Shown: positions 25,102-37,108 of the stretch, one piece after another
How the letters are laid out: the number at the start of each line of letters is the position of its first letter
How positions within the stretch are numbered: position 1 is the first letter of the stretch
Program-made: the position numbers and the translations under genes
Assembly: GCF_002013895.1 (NCBI RefSeq)
Contig: NZ_MAFQ01000010.1
Span: 62,001-126,000, forward strand
Reading direction: 5' to 3'
DNA: 64,000 bases
Source of the DNA: Mycobacteroides franklinii
Lineage (GTDB): Bacteria > Actinomycetota > Actinomycetes > Mycobacteriales > Mycobacteriaceae
The notes under the pieces: generated by a model
Database searches by the model: none
Told to the model about the DNA's origin: nothing
Seen by the model: the letters and a program-made list of their open reading frames with translations, nothing else

Positions 25102-25977
25102 ATGACAGAAACTACCCCAAAGCCGGGTGTTGTTGTCGCGGTGGACGGCTCACCTGAATCGTATGTGGCCGTGCGTTGGGCGGCGAAACATGCAGCCATG
25201 CGCCGTGATCGTCTGACGATCGTCACGGTGGTTACCAGGGAGTACCTCTACATTCGTGATCCAGAAACACAGGACCGAGTTCACCAATGGCAACGCCATC
25301 ACGGCGAAACCGTGCTTCGCCGGGCTCAGCACGTCGCCGAAGACACTGTTGGCGCCGGTGTGCTTCCCGAGATATGTACCGATCTGATTTTCGGCAAACC
25401 AGTTCCTCTACTTGCCGATATGTCCAAAGAATTCCGCATACTCGTTGTCGGGCGCCGCGGCCTAGGAACATTTGATCGCCTTGTGCTGGGATCGGTGAGT
25501 TCGGGTTTGGTGCACTACGCACATTCACCGGTAGCCGTCATTCACGAAGTGCCCCACCTCGACCGAGACGATCCAGTGATCGTAGGCATCGACGGCTCCC
25601 CCGTTTCCGAGCCTGCCATCGCGCTGGCATTCGACGAAGCATCTCACCGCAAGGTGCCCTTGGTCGCCATGCACGCCTGGGTTGATGTCCTCGACACAGC
25701 ACCCGAATTCGACTGGCGCGCTGAGCGTGAACAAGCCAATGAGCTCCTAGGCGAGCGGCTCGCGGGCTGGCAGGAGCAGTATCCAGACGTGAGCGTCGTC
25801 CGGAAACTGGTGAAGGGTAACCCTGGCCGTTGGCTGATCGAGCATTCCCGGCACGCACAGCTTGTCGTACTGGGCAGCCATGGCCGCGGCGGGTTTGCGG
25901 GAATGCTACTCGGCTCGGTGAGTAGAAGCGTTGTGCAAGCAGCACACTCACCGATCATCATAGTCCGGCCTTCATGA
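25102..25977 (+). CDS. Universal stress protein (tandem Usp domains)
   Basis: 291 residues; ATG 25102 follows GAAGGAGAATCGAG. Domain 1 (about 8-145) has VVAVDGSPESYVAVRWAAKH and loop GRRGLGTFDRLVLGSVSSGL. Domain 2 (about 155-290) has VGIDGSPVSEPAIALAFDEA and GSHGRGGFAGMLLGSVSRSV. Both carry the G-x2-G-x9-G-S/T ATP motif, as in Rv1996/Rv2005c-type DosR-regulon proteins. Followed after 15 bases by a small membrane protein gene. The exact role is unknown; relatives slow growth during hypoxia. Confidence 0.92.
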   Translation: MTETTPKPGVVVAVDGSPESYVAVRWAAKHAAMRRDRLTIVTVVTREYLYIRDPETQDRVHQWQRHHGETVLRRAQHVAEDTVGAGVLPEICTDLIFGKPVPLLADMSKEFRILVVGRRGLGTFDRLVLGSVSSGLVHYAHSPVAVIHEVPHLDRDDPVIVGIDGSPVSEPAIALAFDEASHRKVPLVAMHAWVDVLDTAPEFDWRAEREQANELLGERLAGWQEQYPDVSVVRKLVKGNPGRWLIEHSRHAQLVVLGSHGRGGFAGMLLGSVSRSVVQAAHSPIIIVRPS

Positions 25978-25992
25978 TACCGGGAGTTCACC

Positions 25993-26229
25993 ATGGACAT
26001 GCTGATGCTCGAAATCGGCCGCTACCTAGTCCGCTCGATATGCACACCCGACCGACGGGTATGCCTATCGAGCCGGATAGTGGCGCTTGCTGAGTTGAGT
26101 GCGGCCACGATCCTGCTGTCTGCATTGGCCACGATTACAGCAGCCCGTCGTGCCTACGCTCGCTCCGAGAAGCTGTACACCCATGGACTTCCGGAAATGG
26201 TCGCGGGTCAGTGTGTACAGCCTTGCTAG
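25993..26229 (+). CDS. Hypothetical small membrane protein
   Basis: 78 residues; ATG 25993 is preceded by GGGAG. A single hydrophobic helix (RIVALAELSAATILLSALAT) sits between short polar ends with four Cys residues in total. It lies 15 bases after the USP gene and 32 bases before the VIT transporter gene, so it probably belongs to the same transcript. No family recognised. Confidence 0.5.
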   Translation: MDMLMLEIGRYLVRSICTPDRRVCLSSRIVALAELSAATILLSALATITAARRAYARSEKLYTHGLPEMVAGQCVQPC

Positions 26230-26233
26230 ACAA
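26221..26233 (+). promoter_or_regulatory. Conserved upstream element of the VIT transporter gene (copy 1)
   Basis: CCTTGCTAGACAA lies 29 bases before the VIT start, inside the end of the preceding small gene. The same 13 bases, with matching flanks (GTACnG before, CTGTTTnGGTG after), precede the second VIT gene at 53743-53755 on the other strand. TAGACA could be a -10 box. The identity in two paralogues suggests a functional promoter or operator. Confidence 0.45.
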
Positions 26234-26261
26234 GATAGTTCGTGGTCTGTTTGGGTGAGCC

Positions 26262-26981
26262 ATGTCCAATGAGCCAATAACGCACTCCGCCGAGCCGCAT
26301 CAGTCCGGGACGGGCAGCAGACTGAACTGGCTGCGCGCGGGGGTCTTGGGTGCCAATGACGGCATCGTGTCGACGGCGGGGATGGTTGTCGGTGTCGCAG
26401 CGGCCACGGTCGAGCGTGCACCGATCTTCACAGCAGGTCTCGCCGGTGTGGCCGCCGGTGCAGTCTCCATGGCGCTGGGTGAGTACGTCTCGGTGAGCAC
26501 GCAGCGAGACACCGAACGATCCCTTCTGAGCAAGGAGCGGCAGGAACTTAAGGACCTGCCCGCCGAAGAACTCGCCGAACTCACCTCGATCTACGAATCA
26601 AAGGGGCTGTCGCCAACAACCGCCCGGCAAGTGGCAGTTGAGCTCACTGCCCATGACGCCTTCTCTGCGCACGCTGACGCGGAGTTGGGAATCAACCCCC
26701 ACGAATTGACCAACCCGTGGCATGCCGCTCTCTCGTCGGCCATCTCGTTCTTGACCGGCGCCATCTTGCCCATGGTGGCGATCCTCCTGCCGCCGGCGGC
26801 GTGGAGAATCCCCGTGACCGCAGTCGCGGTGTGCCTGGCTCTGATTGCGACGGGGTGGATCAGTGCCGCCGTCGGCCAGGCCAGTCGGACGCGGGCCATC
26901 CTGCGCGTCACCGTCGGAGGGCTCGCAGCCATGGCCGTCACCTATCTGATCGGCACCCTCGTCGGGCACGTCATATCGTGA
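26262..26981 (+). CDS. VIT/CCC1-family iron/manganese transporter
   Basis: 239 residues. The VIT1 core is clear: LRAGVLGANDGIVSTAGMVV, ARAGAVSMALGEYVSVSTQRD-type helix 2, and a cytosolic metal-binding loop (TERSLLSKERQELKDL; ELGINPHELTNPW) before three further helices. Family members move Fe2+ or Mn2+ out of the cytosol by proton exchange. A close paralogue lies at 53.0-53.7 kb. Positioned in the DosR cluster, it may adjust metal levels during stress. Start ATG 26262 aligns with the paralogue. Confidence 0.92.
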   Translation: MSNEPITHSAEPHQSGTGSRLNWLRAGVLGANDGIVSTAGMVVGVAAATVERAPIFTAGLAGVAAGAVSMALGEYVSVSTQRDTERSLLSKERQELKDLPAEELAELTSIYESKGLSPTTARQVAVELTAHDAFSAHADAELGINPHELTNPWHAALSSAISFLTGAILPMVAILLPPAAWRIPVTAVAVCLALIATGWISAAVGQASRTRAILRVTVGGLAAMAVTYLIGTLVGHVIS

Positions 26982-26998
26982 GATAGCCCGAATACCGA

Positions 26999-28681
26999 CT
27001 AGCGGGCGTTGAACGCATCGACGGCGATCGGCAGTGTCACGAAGATCCGGCCCTCACCGATCTTGGACAGCAATCCGGCCGCAGTAAGCGCATCGCGCAG
27101 ATCCTGTTTGACTCGTGCGATCGCGAAGACGATTCCCGCGTCGCCCAAATCTTCTCGGAGTCGATCAAGTGCGTCGAGGGCGGTGAGATCCACGTCGACA
27201 TTCGCCTCCGCGCTGAGAATGAACCACTCGACCGGTGCGGGGCCCGCAGCCACGGCCGCCATTGCCCGCTTACGAAAATCCTCTGCGTTGGCGAAACACA
27301 AAGGCGCGTCGTATCGGTAGACGACGAGGCCGGGTACCGCATGTGCGCCAGGGTAATCATCAAGGTCATGCATTCCCGGGACTCCCGGTACAAAGCCCAG
27401 CACGCTGTCGTGCGGGTGAGCGACGCGGCGAAGCAGGTCGAGAATCGACAAGGCCACAGCGGCAAGAATCCCGTAGAGCACTCCGACCCCGAGAACGGCG
27501 AATGTTGTTGCGAGGGCGATAATGAACTCGCTGCGACGAAAGCGGGCGAATCGACGGTACTCGGGAACATCAATCAGCTTGATAGCCGCATACACCACGA
27601 GTGCCCCGAGGGCCGCGCGGGGAAAATGCGCCAAGGTTCCGTGTGCGAACATCAGTACCATCAGGAGCAATGCGAGCGCCGTCAGGGAATGCAGTTGACT
27701 GCGGCTTCCCACCGAGTCACCCAGCGCGGTCCGGCTACCGCTGGAACTGACCGGAAAACCTTGCGTAAGACCGGAGCCCAAGTTGCACAGCCCCAGTGTG
27801 CGTAGTTCTGCGTTGGCATCGATGTCCTCATTACGGCGAACGGCGAACGCGCGTGCCGTCAAAATGTTGTCGGAGAACGCCACGATCGCCACACCTAACG
27901 CGGGTAGGACGAGGACGCCCAGACTGTGGAGGCCCAGCCAAGGTACCCCGGCGTGTGGCAGTCCTGCGGGGACTTGGCCGACGAGGTCGATGTCGGAACC
28001 GTCAGACGGTATGAGCGCCACCGCTGTCGCGGCAACCAACACCGCGATGAGCGGCCCGGGTGCCCGCGGAACCCATCGCCCAAGCACGCCAAGTAATGCG
28101 AGCACCGATGCCGCAACAATGATGGTGGGCCAACGGATCTGCTCGACGTGATCGGAGAATGACCTGATCTGCTCGATAAACTCGTCACCGGAACTGACCG
28201 TGCCCGTGATGCTACCGATCTGACTGCCCACCATTGTGATGCCCACACCGCCCATGTAGCCGACAAGCACCGGGTGCGAGAGCAGATTGGCGAGCACTCC
28301 AAGACCGGCCAGCCCTGCGATCAAACACACCACCCCGACGAGCAACGCCAGTGCAGCCGCTAGCGCCGCATAACGCGCGGCGTCACCAAAGGCCAAGGGA
28401 GCCAATACTGCGGCGGTCATCAATGCGGTGGTCGACTCCGGGCCCACGGACAGCTGCCGGGACGAGCCGAGCGCCGCGTAGATAGCCAATGGGGCCAGCG
28501 CCGCCCATAAGCCCGTCACCGCTGGCAAACCAGCCAGCGTGGCGTATGCCATGACCTGCGGGACGAGGTACGCGGCCACCGTGATTCCGGCGAGGACATC
28601 CCCCCGCAGCCACCGTTTCTGGTATGTGCGCAGCTGCGCCAGATTCGGTGCGTAGTTCATCCAACGCATGGTGAAGATCAT
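26999..28681 (-). CDS. SulP-family anion permease with STAS domain
   Basis: 560 residues (ATG 28666, five codons in, is an equal candidate start). The N-terminal part contains GDVLAGITVAAYLVPQVMAY and GLWAALAPLAIYAALGSSRQ, the SulP signature, followed by about 12 membrane helices. Residues about 440-550 form the cytoplasmic STAS domain (VVYRYDAPLCFANAEDFRKR; LTALDALDRLREDL). It probably imports sulfate, bicarbonate or a dicarboxylate, as M. tuberculosis Rv1739c does sulfate. Convergent with the VIT gene; divergent from a small membrane protein gene. Confidence 0.9.
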   Translation of the reverse strand: MIFTMRWMNYAPNLAQLRTYQKRWLRGDVLAGITVAAYLVPQVMAYATLAGLPAVTGLWAALAPLAIYAALGSSRQLSVGPESTTALMTAAVLAPLAFGDAARYAALAAALALLVGVVCLIAGLAGLGVLANLLSHPVLVGYMGGVGITMVGSQIGSITGTVSSGDEFIEQIRSFSDHVEQIRWPTIIVAASVLALLGVLGRWVPRAPGPLIAVLVAATAVALIPSDGSDIDLVGQVPAGLPHAGVPWLGLHSLGVLVLPALGVAIVAFSDNILTARAFAVRRNEDIDANAELRTLGLCNLGSGLTQGFPVSSSGSRTALGDSVGSRSQLHSLTALALLLMVLMFAHGTLAHFPRAALGALVVYAAIKLIDVPEYRRFARFRRSEFIIALATTFAVLGVGVLYGILAAVALSILDLLRRVAHPHDSVLGFVPGVPGMHDLDDYPGAHAVPGLVVYRYDAPLCFANAEDFRKRAMAAVAAGPAPVEWFILSAEANVDVDLTALDALDRLREDLGDAGIVFAIARVKQDLRDALTAAGLLSKIGEGRIFVTLPIAVDAFNAR

Positions 28682-28817
28682 CGTGCGTCAGCGGTTCTCA
28701 CGCAGCTGAACAGACCTGATGACCAAGGACCCAGCTGCGACGAGCACAACTCTTCTACCAGAGGACGCAGCGCGGTGCGACGCTCTGCGGTGTCACTACC
28801 GAAAGACAGGAACGACA

Positions 28818-29078
28818 ATGGACTCTTCGAGGACGCCGGTGTTCCGGATCGTGAAAACGACGCCGATGGAACGATTCAGCTGGCTGATCATGGGTGTGAT
28901 TGTGCTGGCGACGGGCGTGCTGTTCTTGATGGACAAGACAGAACGTGCCTCCACGGTGGAGTTGGTGCTTCTCTGGGTGTTGGTTCTGGCCGGAATCAAG
29001 ATGACGATCGTAGGGGCGTTCGGCCGCTATCCGTTGCCGCGCTGGTTTAGCTTTCTTGCCGCACATCCGCCCAAATAG
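28818..29078 (+). CDS. Small two-helix membrane protein
   Basis: 86 residues from ATG 28818 (CAGGAACGACA upstream). Two hydrophobic helices (WLIMGVIVLATGVLFLM; VELVLLWVLVLAGIKMTIVG) are separated by a short charged turn, with a basic tail (RYPLPRWFSF). The longer frame back to 28719 has no ribosome binding site. It sits between the SulP gene and dosS, divergent from the first and convergent with the second, and may be part of the DosR regulon. Function unknown. Confidence 0.65.
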   Translation: MDSSRTPVFRIVKTTPMERFSWLIMGVIVLATGVLFLMDKTERASTVELVLLWVLVLAGIKMTIVGAFGRYPLPRWFSFLAAHPPK

Positions 29079-30797
<1,719 letters not shown>

Positions 30798-30847
30798 CTA
30801 TTGAGTATGGCGCAACCGGCCGGTATCGCCTCATCACGGGCCAAGTC

Positions 30848-31510
30848 TTAATACTCCGTATAGCGGCCCCCGGCGGCAGTACGATCACCGGCGACCTTGG
30901 TGGCGAGCACCGCTGCCTGTGTCCGACGTTCCAGGCCGAGCTTGGCCAGCAACCTCGAGACGTAGTTCTTCACCGTTTTCTCCGACAGGAACATCTCCCC
31001 CGCGATCTGCCGATTGGTAAGGCCCTTGCCTATCAGTTCGAGCAGTATCTGCTCCTGTGATGTCAGCGAAGCAACGGGCGATGACTGAGTCGCCGCACGC
31101 AGTCGATCCATCAAAGCTGCTGCCGACCGATTGTCCAGCAGCGACCGGCCAGAACCAACCGTCCGTATCGCAGATACCAGTTCCATGCCCTTGATGTCTT
31201 TGATGACATATCCGCCGGCACCGGCCAGGATCGCGTCCAGCATGGCCTGCTCATCGGTGAACGAGGTCAGCATCAGACAGTTCAGCGCAGGGCACCGCGA
31301 ACGTAGCTCCCTGCAGAGTTCGATCCCATTCCCATCGGGCAGGCGTATATCGAGCACGGCGATGTCGGGATTGACTGCAGGAATGCGGGTCATCGCCTCG
31401 GCGACCGAGCCAGCCTGCCCTACGACGACAAGGTCGTCTTCGTCGTCGATGAGATCGGCAACCCCGCCACGTACGATTTCATGGTCATCGACCAGGAACA
31501 CGGTGATCAT
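30848..31510 (-). CDS. dosR: DosR (DevR) response regulator
   Basis: 220 residues. The receiver domain has the acidic pocket (VDDH), the phospho-accepting Asp54 ([11 protein letters not shown]) and Lys in YVIKDIKG. The C-terminal LuxR-type helix-turn-helix contains [20 protein letters not shown] and [14 protein letters not shown]. It activates the dormancy regulon by binding 20-base palindromes. The start overlaps the phosphoketolase stop by four bases (ATGA), so dosR is [14 protein letters not shown] metabolic genes here, unlike the M. tuberculosis arrangement with Rv3134c-dosR-dosS. Confidence 0.95.
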   Translation of the reverse strand: MITVFLVDDHEIVRGGVADLIDDEDDLVVVGQAGSVAEAMTRIPAVNPDIAVLDIRLPDGNGIELCRELRSRCPALNCLMLTSFTDEQAMLDAILAGAGGYVIKDIKGMELVSAIRTVGSGRSLLDNRSAAALMDRLRAATQSSPVASLTSQEQILLELIGKGLTNRQIAGEMFLSEKTVKNYVSRLLAKLGLERRTQAAVLATKVAGDRTAAGGRYTEY

Positions 31511-33924
31511 CTCGTCTGGTCTCCTTCCCAGCGCCAGTCCCGCACCTCCGGTAGGTCTTCGCCGTGAGCACGTATCCAGTCGTGGTGGCGTTCATGCATC
31601 CAGAGCATCTCTTCCCTCAGTGCTTGGGCTTCCGCGCACTCCAGCAGCCCCGGTGTCCGCTCCAGCACATCGATCACCAACTGGAATCGATCCATCTTGT
31701 TCAACACCAGCATGTCGAAGGGCGTCGTGGTGGTGCCCTCCTCCAGGTAGCCACGAACATGCAAATTGGCGTGGCCCGCCCGGCGGTAGGTGAGCCGGTG
31801 GACGAGCGCCGGGTATCCATGGAACGCAAAGATCACGGGACGGTCCGCGGTGAACAAGGTGTCGTAATCGACGTCGGACATACCGTGTGGGTGCTGGCTA
31901 TCGGGTTGCAAACGAAACAGATCCACCACGTTGACCACTCGGACCCTCAACTGTGGCAGATGCTTTCGCAGTATCGATACCGTGGCCAACACCTCAATGG
32001 TGGGTACGTCACCGGCACAGGCGAGAACGACGTCCGGGACGGCGCCTGCATCGCTGCTGGCCCATTCGAAGATATCGGCACCCCGTGCGCAATGCAGCGC
32101 CGCCTGTTCAGGATTGAGCCATACCGGCGTGTAGTTCTTACCGGCGACGATGACATTGATGTAGTCGCGGCTGGCCAGACAATGGGCCGCGACCGACAGC
32201 AGGGTGTTGGCATCGGGCGGCAGGTAGATGCGCGCCACCTCGGCGCGTTTGTTCGCGATGTTGTCGATAAAGCCCGGATCCTGGTGGGAGAAGCCGTTGT
32301 GGTCCTGACGCCAGACATGGGATGTCAGAAGATAATTCAGTGACGCGATGGGGCGGCGCCACGGTAGGCGCCTGCTGATCTTGAGCCATTTGGCGTGCTG
32401 GTTCACCATCGAATCCACGATGTGGGCGAACGCCTCGTAGCAAGAGAACAGGCCATGGCGGCCGGTGAGGAGGTAGCCCTCCAGCCAGCCCTGGCACAGG
32501 TGCTCGGACAAGACCTCAAGAACACGACCGTCTCGCGCCAGATGCTGATCGGTCGGCAAGATCGTCGCACTCCACTGTTTGTCCGTCACGTCGTAGACGT
32601 CCCCGAGTTTGTTCGATTCGGTTTCGTCGGGCCCGAAGAGCCGGAAGTTCCTGCTGTCGGCGTTGCGGATCAACAATTCTCGAAGGTAGCGACCCAGAAC
32701 CCTGGTCGGCGACGCGTCCACTGCGCCTGGCTGGCCGGTCACGACACCGAAGGTCCCCGGATCTGGTAGGGCCAGCGGCTTCAAGAGGGTGCCGCCATTG
32801 GCGTGCGGGTTTGATCCCATGCGCTTTCGCCCGGACGGAATAAGCCGTGTCACAAGCTCATTGGGAGCGCCGTTTTCATCGAAGAGTTCCTCGGGGCGAT
32901 AAGACCGCAACCACTGCGCAAGTTGGGCCCGATGCGACGGGTTCTCCCTCGCGTTGGCAATGGGCACTTGGTGTGATCGCCAGGTGCCCTCGACTTGGTA
33001 CCCGTCTACCGTTACAGGCCCAGTCCAGCCCTTCGGAGTGCGTAGAACGATGAGAGGCCAGAAAGCGCGATGCAACACCGGATCCTCGCAGCGGGACAAT
33101 ACCTGGAAGTCGCGGATCTCCATGACCGCCCGGTCCAGTGCGGCAGCCATCTGTTGGTGCATATCTTCAGGTTCGTGGCCGGTGACGTAGATGGGACTGT
33201 AACCGTATCCGCGGAGCAAGCTTTCAAGTTCTTCCTCGGTAATTCTCGACAGCACAGTGGGGTTGGCGATCTTGTAGCCGTTGAGATGAAGGACCGGCAG
33301 CACCGCACCGTCCGTCGCCGCGCTAAGGAACTTGTTGGCGTGCCAGCTGGCAGCTAATGGCCCTGTCTCGGCCTCACCATCGCCGACGACGCATAACGCG
33401 ATGAGGTCGGGGTTGTCCAGGACCGCGCCGTACGCGTGGGCCAGGCTGTAGCCCAGTTCCCCGCCCTCATGGATCGATCCAGGCACCTGCGGAGCTACGT
33501 GACTGGGTACACCTCCCGGAAATGAAAACTCCTGGAACAGCTTCCGCATGCCCTGCCCGTCACGTGGAACATCGGGCCGGATCTCGCTGTAGCTGCCCTC
33601 CAACCACGTGTTCGCGAACAGCGCCGGCCCGCCATGCCCGGGGCCGATGACATACATGACGTTCAGATCGTGAGCAATGATGGCCCGATTCATGTGGGCG
33701 TAGATGAAATTCAATCCGGGTGAAGTGCCCCAATGCCCCAGCAGGCGGGGCTTGATGTGCTCGGCATCCAGCGGCACCGCAAGGAGTGGATTGTCCATCA
33801 GGTAAATCTGGCCGGCGGTAAGGTAATTCGCGGCCCGCCACTGCGCGTCAACTGCCTCAAGCTGGTCGGCCGGTAACGGCCCCCGGCGATGGCGGGTGGC
33901 TGCCTGCGTTGTGGTGTTCATCAT
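31507..33924 (-). CDS. xfp: Phosphoketolase (XFP)
   Basis: 805 residues from ATG 33924 (a second ATG follows at once). The thiamine-diphosphate enzyme cleaves xylulose 5-phosphate or fructose 6-phosphate with phosphate to acetyl-phosphate and an aldose phosphate. Recognisable blocks are [54 protein letters not shown] (ThDP-binding) and [23 protein letters not shown] text in the transketolase domain. Its start overlaps the USP stop and its stop overlaps the dosR start, so the four genes form one unit. It offers NAD-neutral carbon flow and substrate-level energy under hypoxia. Confidence 0.93.
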   Translation of the reverse strand: MMNTTTQAATRHRRGPLPADQLEAVDAQWRAANYLTAGQIYLMDNPLLAVPLDAEHIKPRLLGHWGTSPGLNFIYAHMNRAIIAHDLNVMYVIGPGHGGPALFANTWLEGSYSEIRPDVPRDGQGMRKLFQEFSFPGGVPSHVAPQVPGSIHEGGELGYSLAHAYGAVLDNPDLIALCVVGDGEAETGPLAASWHANKFLSAATDGAVLPVLHLNGYKIANPTVLSRITEEELESLLRGYGYSPIYVTGHEPEDMHQQMAAALDRAVMEIRDFQVLSRCEDPVLHRAFWPLIVLRTPKGWTGPVTVDGYQVEGTWRSHQVPIANARENPSHRAQLAQWLRSYRPEELFDENGAPNELVTRLIPSGRKRMGSNPHANGGTLLKPLALPDPGTFGVVTGQPGAVDASPTRVLGRYLRELLIRNADSRNFRLFGPDETESNKLGDVYDVTDKQWSATILPTDQHLARDGRVLEVLSEHLCQGWLEGYLLTGRHGLFSCYEAFAHIVDSMVNQHAKWLKISRRLPWRRPIASLNYLLTSHVWRQDHNGFSHQDPGFIDNIANKRAEVARIYLPPDANTLLSVAAHCLASRDYINVIVAGKNYTPVWLNPEQAALHCARGADIFEWASSDAGAVPDVVLACAGDVPTIEVLATVSILRKHLPQLRVRVVNVVDLFRLQPDSQHPHGMSDVDYDTLFTADRPVIFAFHGYPALVHRLTYRRAGHANLHVRGYLEEGTTTTPFDMLVLNKMDRFQLVIDVLERTPGLLECAEAQALREEMLWMHERHHDWIRAHGEDLPEVRDWRWEGDQTR

Positions 33925-34820
33925 TTCACGTCGCCCGCGTGCGGTCGGGCTATCAAGACGGGGCACACCGCCTGATGGATCAGTGCATGGCTGGTGGCGC
34001 CGAGGAAGAAACCTGCAACGTCGCCGCGGCCGCGGCTGCCGACCACTAGCAGCTGTGCGTGCTGAGCACGCTCCAGCAGGATGTCGGCAGGGTTACCCAT
34101 CGCAACCACCCGGCGCACGGTGACGTCGGGGTATTTCTCCTGCCAGCCAGCGAGCCTCTCAGCAAGTATCTCGGACTGCTGCTGCTCGGCGACATCCCAG
34201 TCCATCATGTTCCAGGCGGTGTACGCATACACATAGCTCGGCGGCACAGCACCTGCGGCGTTCACGGCCACCAACTCGGCGCCGCGCATCGAGGCTTCTT
34301 CAAAGGCCCATGCGATGGCTTCCTCACTGGAGGGGGTTCCGCTGATACCGACGATAACCGGGCCATCACCCGGGGTTCCCGACTCCCGGACGACCACCAC
34401 GGGACTGTGTCCCTTCGCCGTCAACGAAACCGATACCGAACCGGCCATCATGCCGGTGAATCGGCCAAGGCCACTGGAACCCACAACGGTGATCAGTGCG
34501 TTCTTGGACAGCTCGACAAGAGTGGGCACGGGTTGGGCTTTGACCGTGGCGGTGAACACCTCCAGATTCGGGTGCAGTGCGGCAACGTGGTCCTTGGCCC
34601 GGGCGAGGAACTCCACACCGTCGGCGTCCAAATGTTCGTAGAAGCTCCCGGACGCCGACAGGTTGAAGCCATAGCCGAAGCTGCCGTAATCGACGGCGTG
34701 CACGAGCCGAAGGGGCAGATTGCGCCGTTCGGCTTCGTCCGCCGCCCACGTGAGTGCATGCAGCGCGGACGCTGATCCATCAATGCCCACCAAGATGTAC
34801 GGACGTGGTGTGGTGTTCAT
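33921..34820 (-). CDS. Universal stress protein heading the xfp-dosR-dosS operon
   Basis: 299 residues from ATG 34820, which follows an excellent GGAGGACAATC. Domain 1 starts [20 protein letters not shown], with ATP loop [20 protein letters not shown]; domain 2 has [20 protein letters not shown] and [20 protein letters not shown]. It corresponds in position to Rv3134c, the USP in front of dosR in M. tuberculosis. Its last codons overlap the phosphoketolase start. DosR-like boxes lie in the divergent promoter region shared with the Acg-type gene, suggesting autoinduction of the operon. Confidence 0.93.
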   Translation of the reverse strand: MNTTPRPYILVGIDGSASALHALTWAADEAERRNLPLRLVHAVDYGSFGYGFNLSASGSFYEHLDADGVEFLARAKDHVAALHPNLEVFTATVKAQPVPTLVELSKNALITVVGSSGLGRFTGMMAGSVSVSLTAKGHSPVVVVRESGTPGDGPVIVGISGTPSSEEAIAWAFEEASMRGAELVAVNAAGAVPPSYVYAYTAWNMMDWDVAEQQQSEILAERLAGWQEKYPDVTVRRVVAMGNPADILLERAQHAQLLVVGSRGRGDVAGFFLGATSHALIHQAVCPVLIARPHAGDVK

Positions 34821-34894
34821 GATTGTCCTCCGGATTGGTCGGTTACCAGTAGCTGGTGACAACAACGCTATGGAGCCGTCACGCGGCCTCCCAC

Positions 34895-34907
34895 GGTCAA
34901 AGGTCCC
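34895..34907. promoter_or_regulatory. DosR-box-like site upstream of the usp-xfp-dosRS operon
   Basis: On the minus strand GGGACCTTTGACC, 75 bases from the USP start. It matches GGGACnTTnGnCC of the DosR consensus at nearly all positions. It would provide positive autoregulation of the operon. Confidence 0.5.
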
Positions 34908-34977
34908 GTTCCGCCGGGCAGCACGTCCCCGGTGAACAAGGCAGTAGGGTTCCTCGGTCCCAATGCACCGCCAAACC

Positions 34978-34991
34978 GGGACTAATTGCTC
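34978..34991. promoter_or_regulatory. DosR-box-like site upstream of the Acg-type gene
   Basis: GGGACTAATTGCTC: a perfect left half (GGGACT) with correct centre and a weaker right half, 54 bases before the nitroreductase start. In M. tuberculosis the acg gene is among the most strongly DosR-dependent genes. Confidence 0.45.
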
Positions 34992-35044
34992 TCACCTTCC
35001 GCGGACCTCGGGTTGACACTTGCTAGAGGGGCCGAGGCGGAGGT

Positions 35045-36025
35045 ATGGCTGTGACTCACGTAGTGCTAGCCCGTGACGTTGTCGTCAAGGCAATCCAGGC
35101 CGCGTGCCGGGCGCCGTCGATCCACAACAGTCAGCCGTGGCGTTGGGTGATGGATGACGAGGTCAAGCTTTATCTGGACGTGAATCGCGTGCTACGCGTG
35201 GACCCCTCGCGGCGGGAGGCGTTGATCAGCTGCGGCGCCGTGCTCGATCACTTTCGTGCCGCTGCGGCTGCCTTTGGTTGGCTGGTGCAGCCGGAGTACT
35301 TCCCAAACCCTAATGACCTCACCCATTTGGCGACCATGAATTTCACCAAGATGCAGTACGTCACGGATGCCCACCGTGATCGCCTGCATGCCCTGGAGCG
35401 CCGGTACACCGATCGACTCCCCTTTCTGCCGCCGCCCCGGTGGGCGGTGACCGAGCAGCTGCTCCGGCAAGCCGTCAGCGATCGAGCCTTCCTCGACGTC
35501 CTTGCCGACGAGGCGCGTCCGTGCGTCGTGGAGGCGGCTCAGCTCAGTGAAGGTCTTCGCCAATATGATCCGGAGTACAAATCCGAGATCGACTGGTGGA
35601 CTGCCCCCTTCAAGCTCTCCGAGGGCATCCCGAGCAGCTCGTTGCCCTCGGAGGAAGAAAGGAACCGAGTCGACATCGGGCGCGGATTTCCTTTCGCGCG
35701 ACATCAGGAGCGCCGCGCGACTGTGCCGCAGGATAGAGCAACTCTGGCGGTGCTCTCAACCGCCGATGACTCCGCACAGGATTTCTTGAGATGCGGTGAA
35801 GCCTTGTCGGCCTTGTTGATTGAAGCCACAGTTGCCGGTTTGGCCACCTGCACCTTGACCCATGTCATCGAACTCGCCGCGAGCCGCCAGATCATCGAGG
35901 GACTAACCGACCGCGACTACCCGCAGGCGGTGGTTCGGATCGGCGCGACGCCCCCGCTGGAACCGATACCGGCACCCACGCCACGGCGTCCCCTGTCTGC
36001 GGTCCTCGAATTCACAGGCAGGTGA
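35045..36025 (+). CDS. Acg-type nitroreductase-family protein
   Basis: 326 residues from ATG 35045 (GGCGGAGGT upstream). The NAPSIHNTQPW-like motif appears as CRAPSIHNSQPWRW near residue 20, and the second half carries the FMN-fold remnants TLTHVIELAASRQIIEGLTD and YPQAVVRIGATPPL. M. tuberculosis relatives Rv2032 (Acg), Rv3127 and Rv3131 are DosR-regulated, and Acg has lost classic nitroreductase activity while still binding FMN. Divergent from the usp-xfp-dosRS operon, sharing its promoter region. Confidence 0.9.
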   Translation: MAVTHVVLARDVVVKAIQAACRAPSIHNSQPWRWVMDDEVKLYLDVNRVLRVDPSRREALISCGAVLDHFRAAAAAFGWLVQPEYFPNPNDLTHLATMNFTKMQYVTDAHRDRLHALERRYTDRLPFLPPPRWAVTEQLLRQAVSDRAFLDVLADEARPCVVEAAQLSEGLRQYDPEYKSEIDWWTAPFKLSEGIPSSSLPSEEERNRVDIGRGFPFARHQERRATVPQDRATLAVLSTADDSAQDFLRCGEALSALLIEATVAGLATCTLTHVIELAASRQIIEGLTDRDYPQAVVRIGATPPLEPIPAPTPRRPLSAVLEFTGR

Positions 36026-36053
36026 CTATTATCCCGAGCACCGCCCGCAGGCG

Positions 36054-37067
36054 CTAAGGCAGGAGCACGGCGGCGCCGTTGATGCGGCCGGCAGCCAGAT
36101 CGGACAAAGCACGGTCCGCATGTCGCAGGTCGTATCGGGGGCCCGCCAGATGGAGCCGATGTGTCGCGGCGAACTCCAGGAATGCCCGTGCGTCGGCCCG
36201 GGTGTTGGCCGTAACCGATCGAATCTGCCTCTCCTGGAACAGATGCTGCTGATAGTTGAGCGCTGGAATGTCGGTTAGGTGGATGCCGGCAATGGCGAGC
36301 GTGCCTCCCCGGTCAAGCGCCGCGAGCGCGGGCGGCACCAGCTCACCGACGGGTGCGAAAAGTATCGCCGCGTCCAGCGCAACGGGAGGCGCATCAGCCG
36401 GCCCCTGCGCCGAGCTGGCACCAAGTTCGAGGGCGAGTAACTGAGCGTCCTCCCCTCTGGTCATCACGTGCACCTCGGCACCCTGGGCCAGGGCCACCTG
36501 TGCGGTGATGTGTGCGCTGCCGCCAAAGCCGTACAGTCCCAGGCGCCCACCCGGAGGCAGCTCTGCACGCTGGAGCGAGCGGTAGCCGATGATGCCGGCG
36601 CACAGCAGCGGGGCAAGTTCGGCGTCGGAGTAGCCTGCCGGCAGCTTCAACGCATAGGCGACCGGCGCCACCGCGTATTCCGCATACCCTCCATCTGCAT
36701 CCCAGCCCGTATACAACGATAGAGGGCATAGGTTTTCGTTGCCACGTTCGCAGTATCTGCATGTACCACACGTATGCCGAAGCCAGGGTATGCCCACTCG
36801 ATCACCTACCGTGAAAACGGTCTCGGGCTTATCGCCCAGTCCAACGACCTCCCCGACGATCTCGTGTCCGGGCACGACGTGTGGCCTGTGCACGGCCAGA
36901 TCGCCCTCGGAGACATGAAGATCGGTCCGGCACACCCCACAGGCAAGCACTCGCACCAACAGTTCACCGGGGGCGGGCGCGGGCACCGGGACGTACGCAC
37001 GACGCAGGGGCCCGCTCGCTATGGGACCCGGCCGCTGCACCTGCCAGGCCAGCATCTCTGAGTCCAT
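36054..37067 (-). CDS. Zinc-dependent alcohol dehydrogenase (AdhA-like)
   Basis: 337 residues. The MDR fold has catalytic-zinc ligands in [10 protein letters not shown] and [10 protein letters not shown], structural-zinc cysteines in [15 protein letters not shown], and the Rossmann motif [11 protein letters not shown] near residue 178. The PWLRHTCG and [11 protein letters not shown] segments are typical of the mycobacterial AdhA group. It probably reduces aldehydes with NAD(P)H to dispose of reductant. Convergent with the Acg-type gene and preceded by the Rv1733c-type gene on the same strand. Confidence 0.9.
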   Translation of the reverse strand: MDSEMLAWQVQRPGPIASGPLRRAYVPVPAPAPGELLVRVLACGVCRTDLHVSEGDLAVHRPHVVPGHEIVGEVVGLGDKPETVFTVGDRVGIPWLRHTCGTCRYCERGNENLCPLSLYTGWDADGGYAEYAVAPVAYALKLPAGYSDAELAPLLCAGIIGYRSLQRAELPPGGRLGLYGFGGSAHITAQVALAQGAEVHVMTRGEDAQLLALELGASSAQGPADAPPVALDAAILFAPVGELVPPALAALDRGGTLAIAGIHLTDIPALNYQQHLFQERQIRSVTANTRADARAFLEFAATHRLHLAGPRYDLRHADRALSDLAAGRINGAAVLLP

Positions 37068-37108
37068 GACCGCCTTCGTCCCTTCTGCTCGCCGACAAGC
37101 CTACGAGC

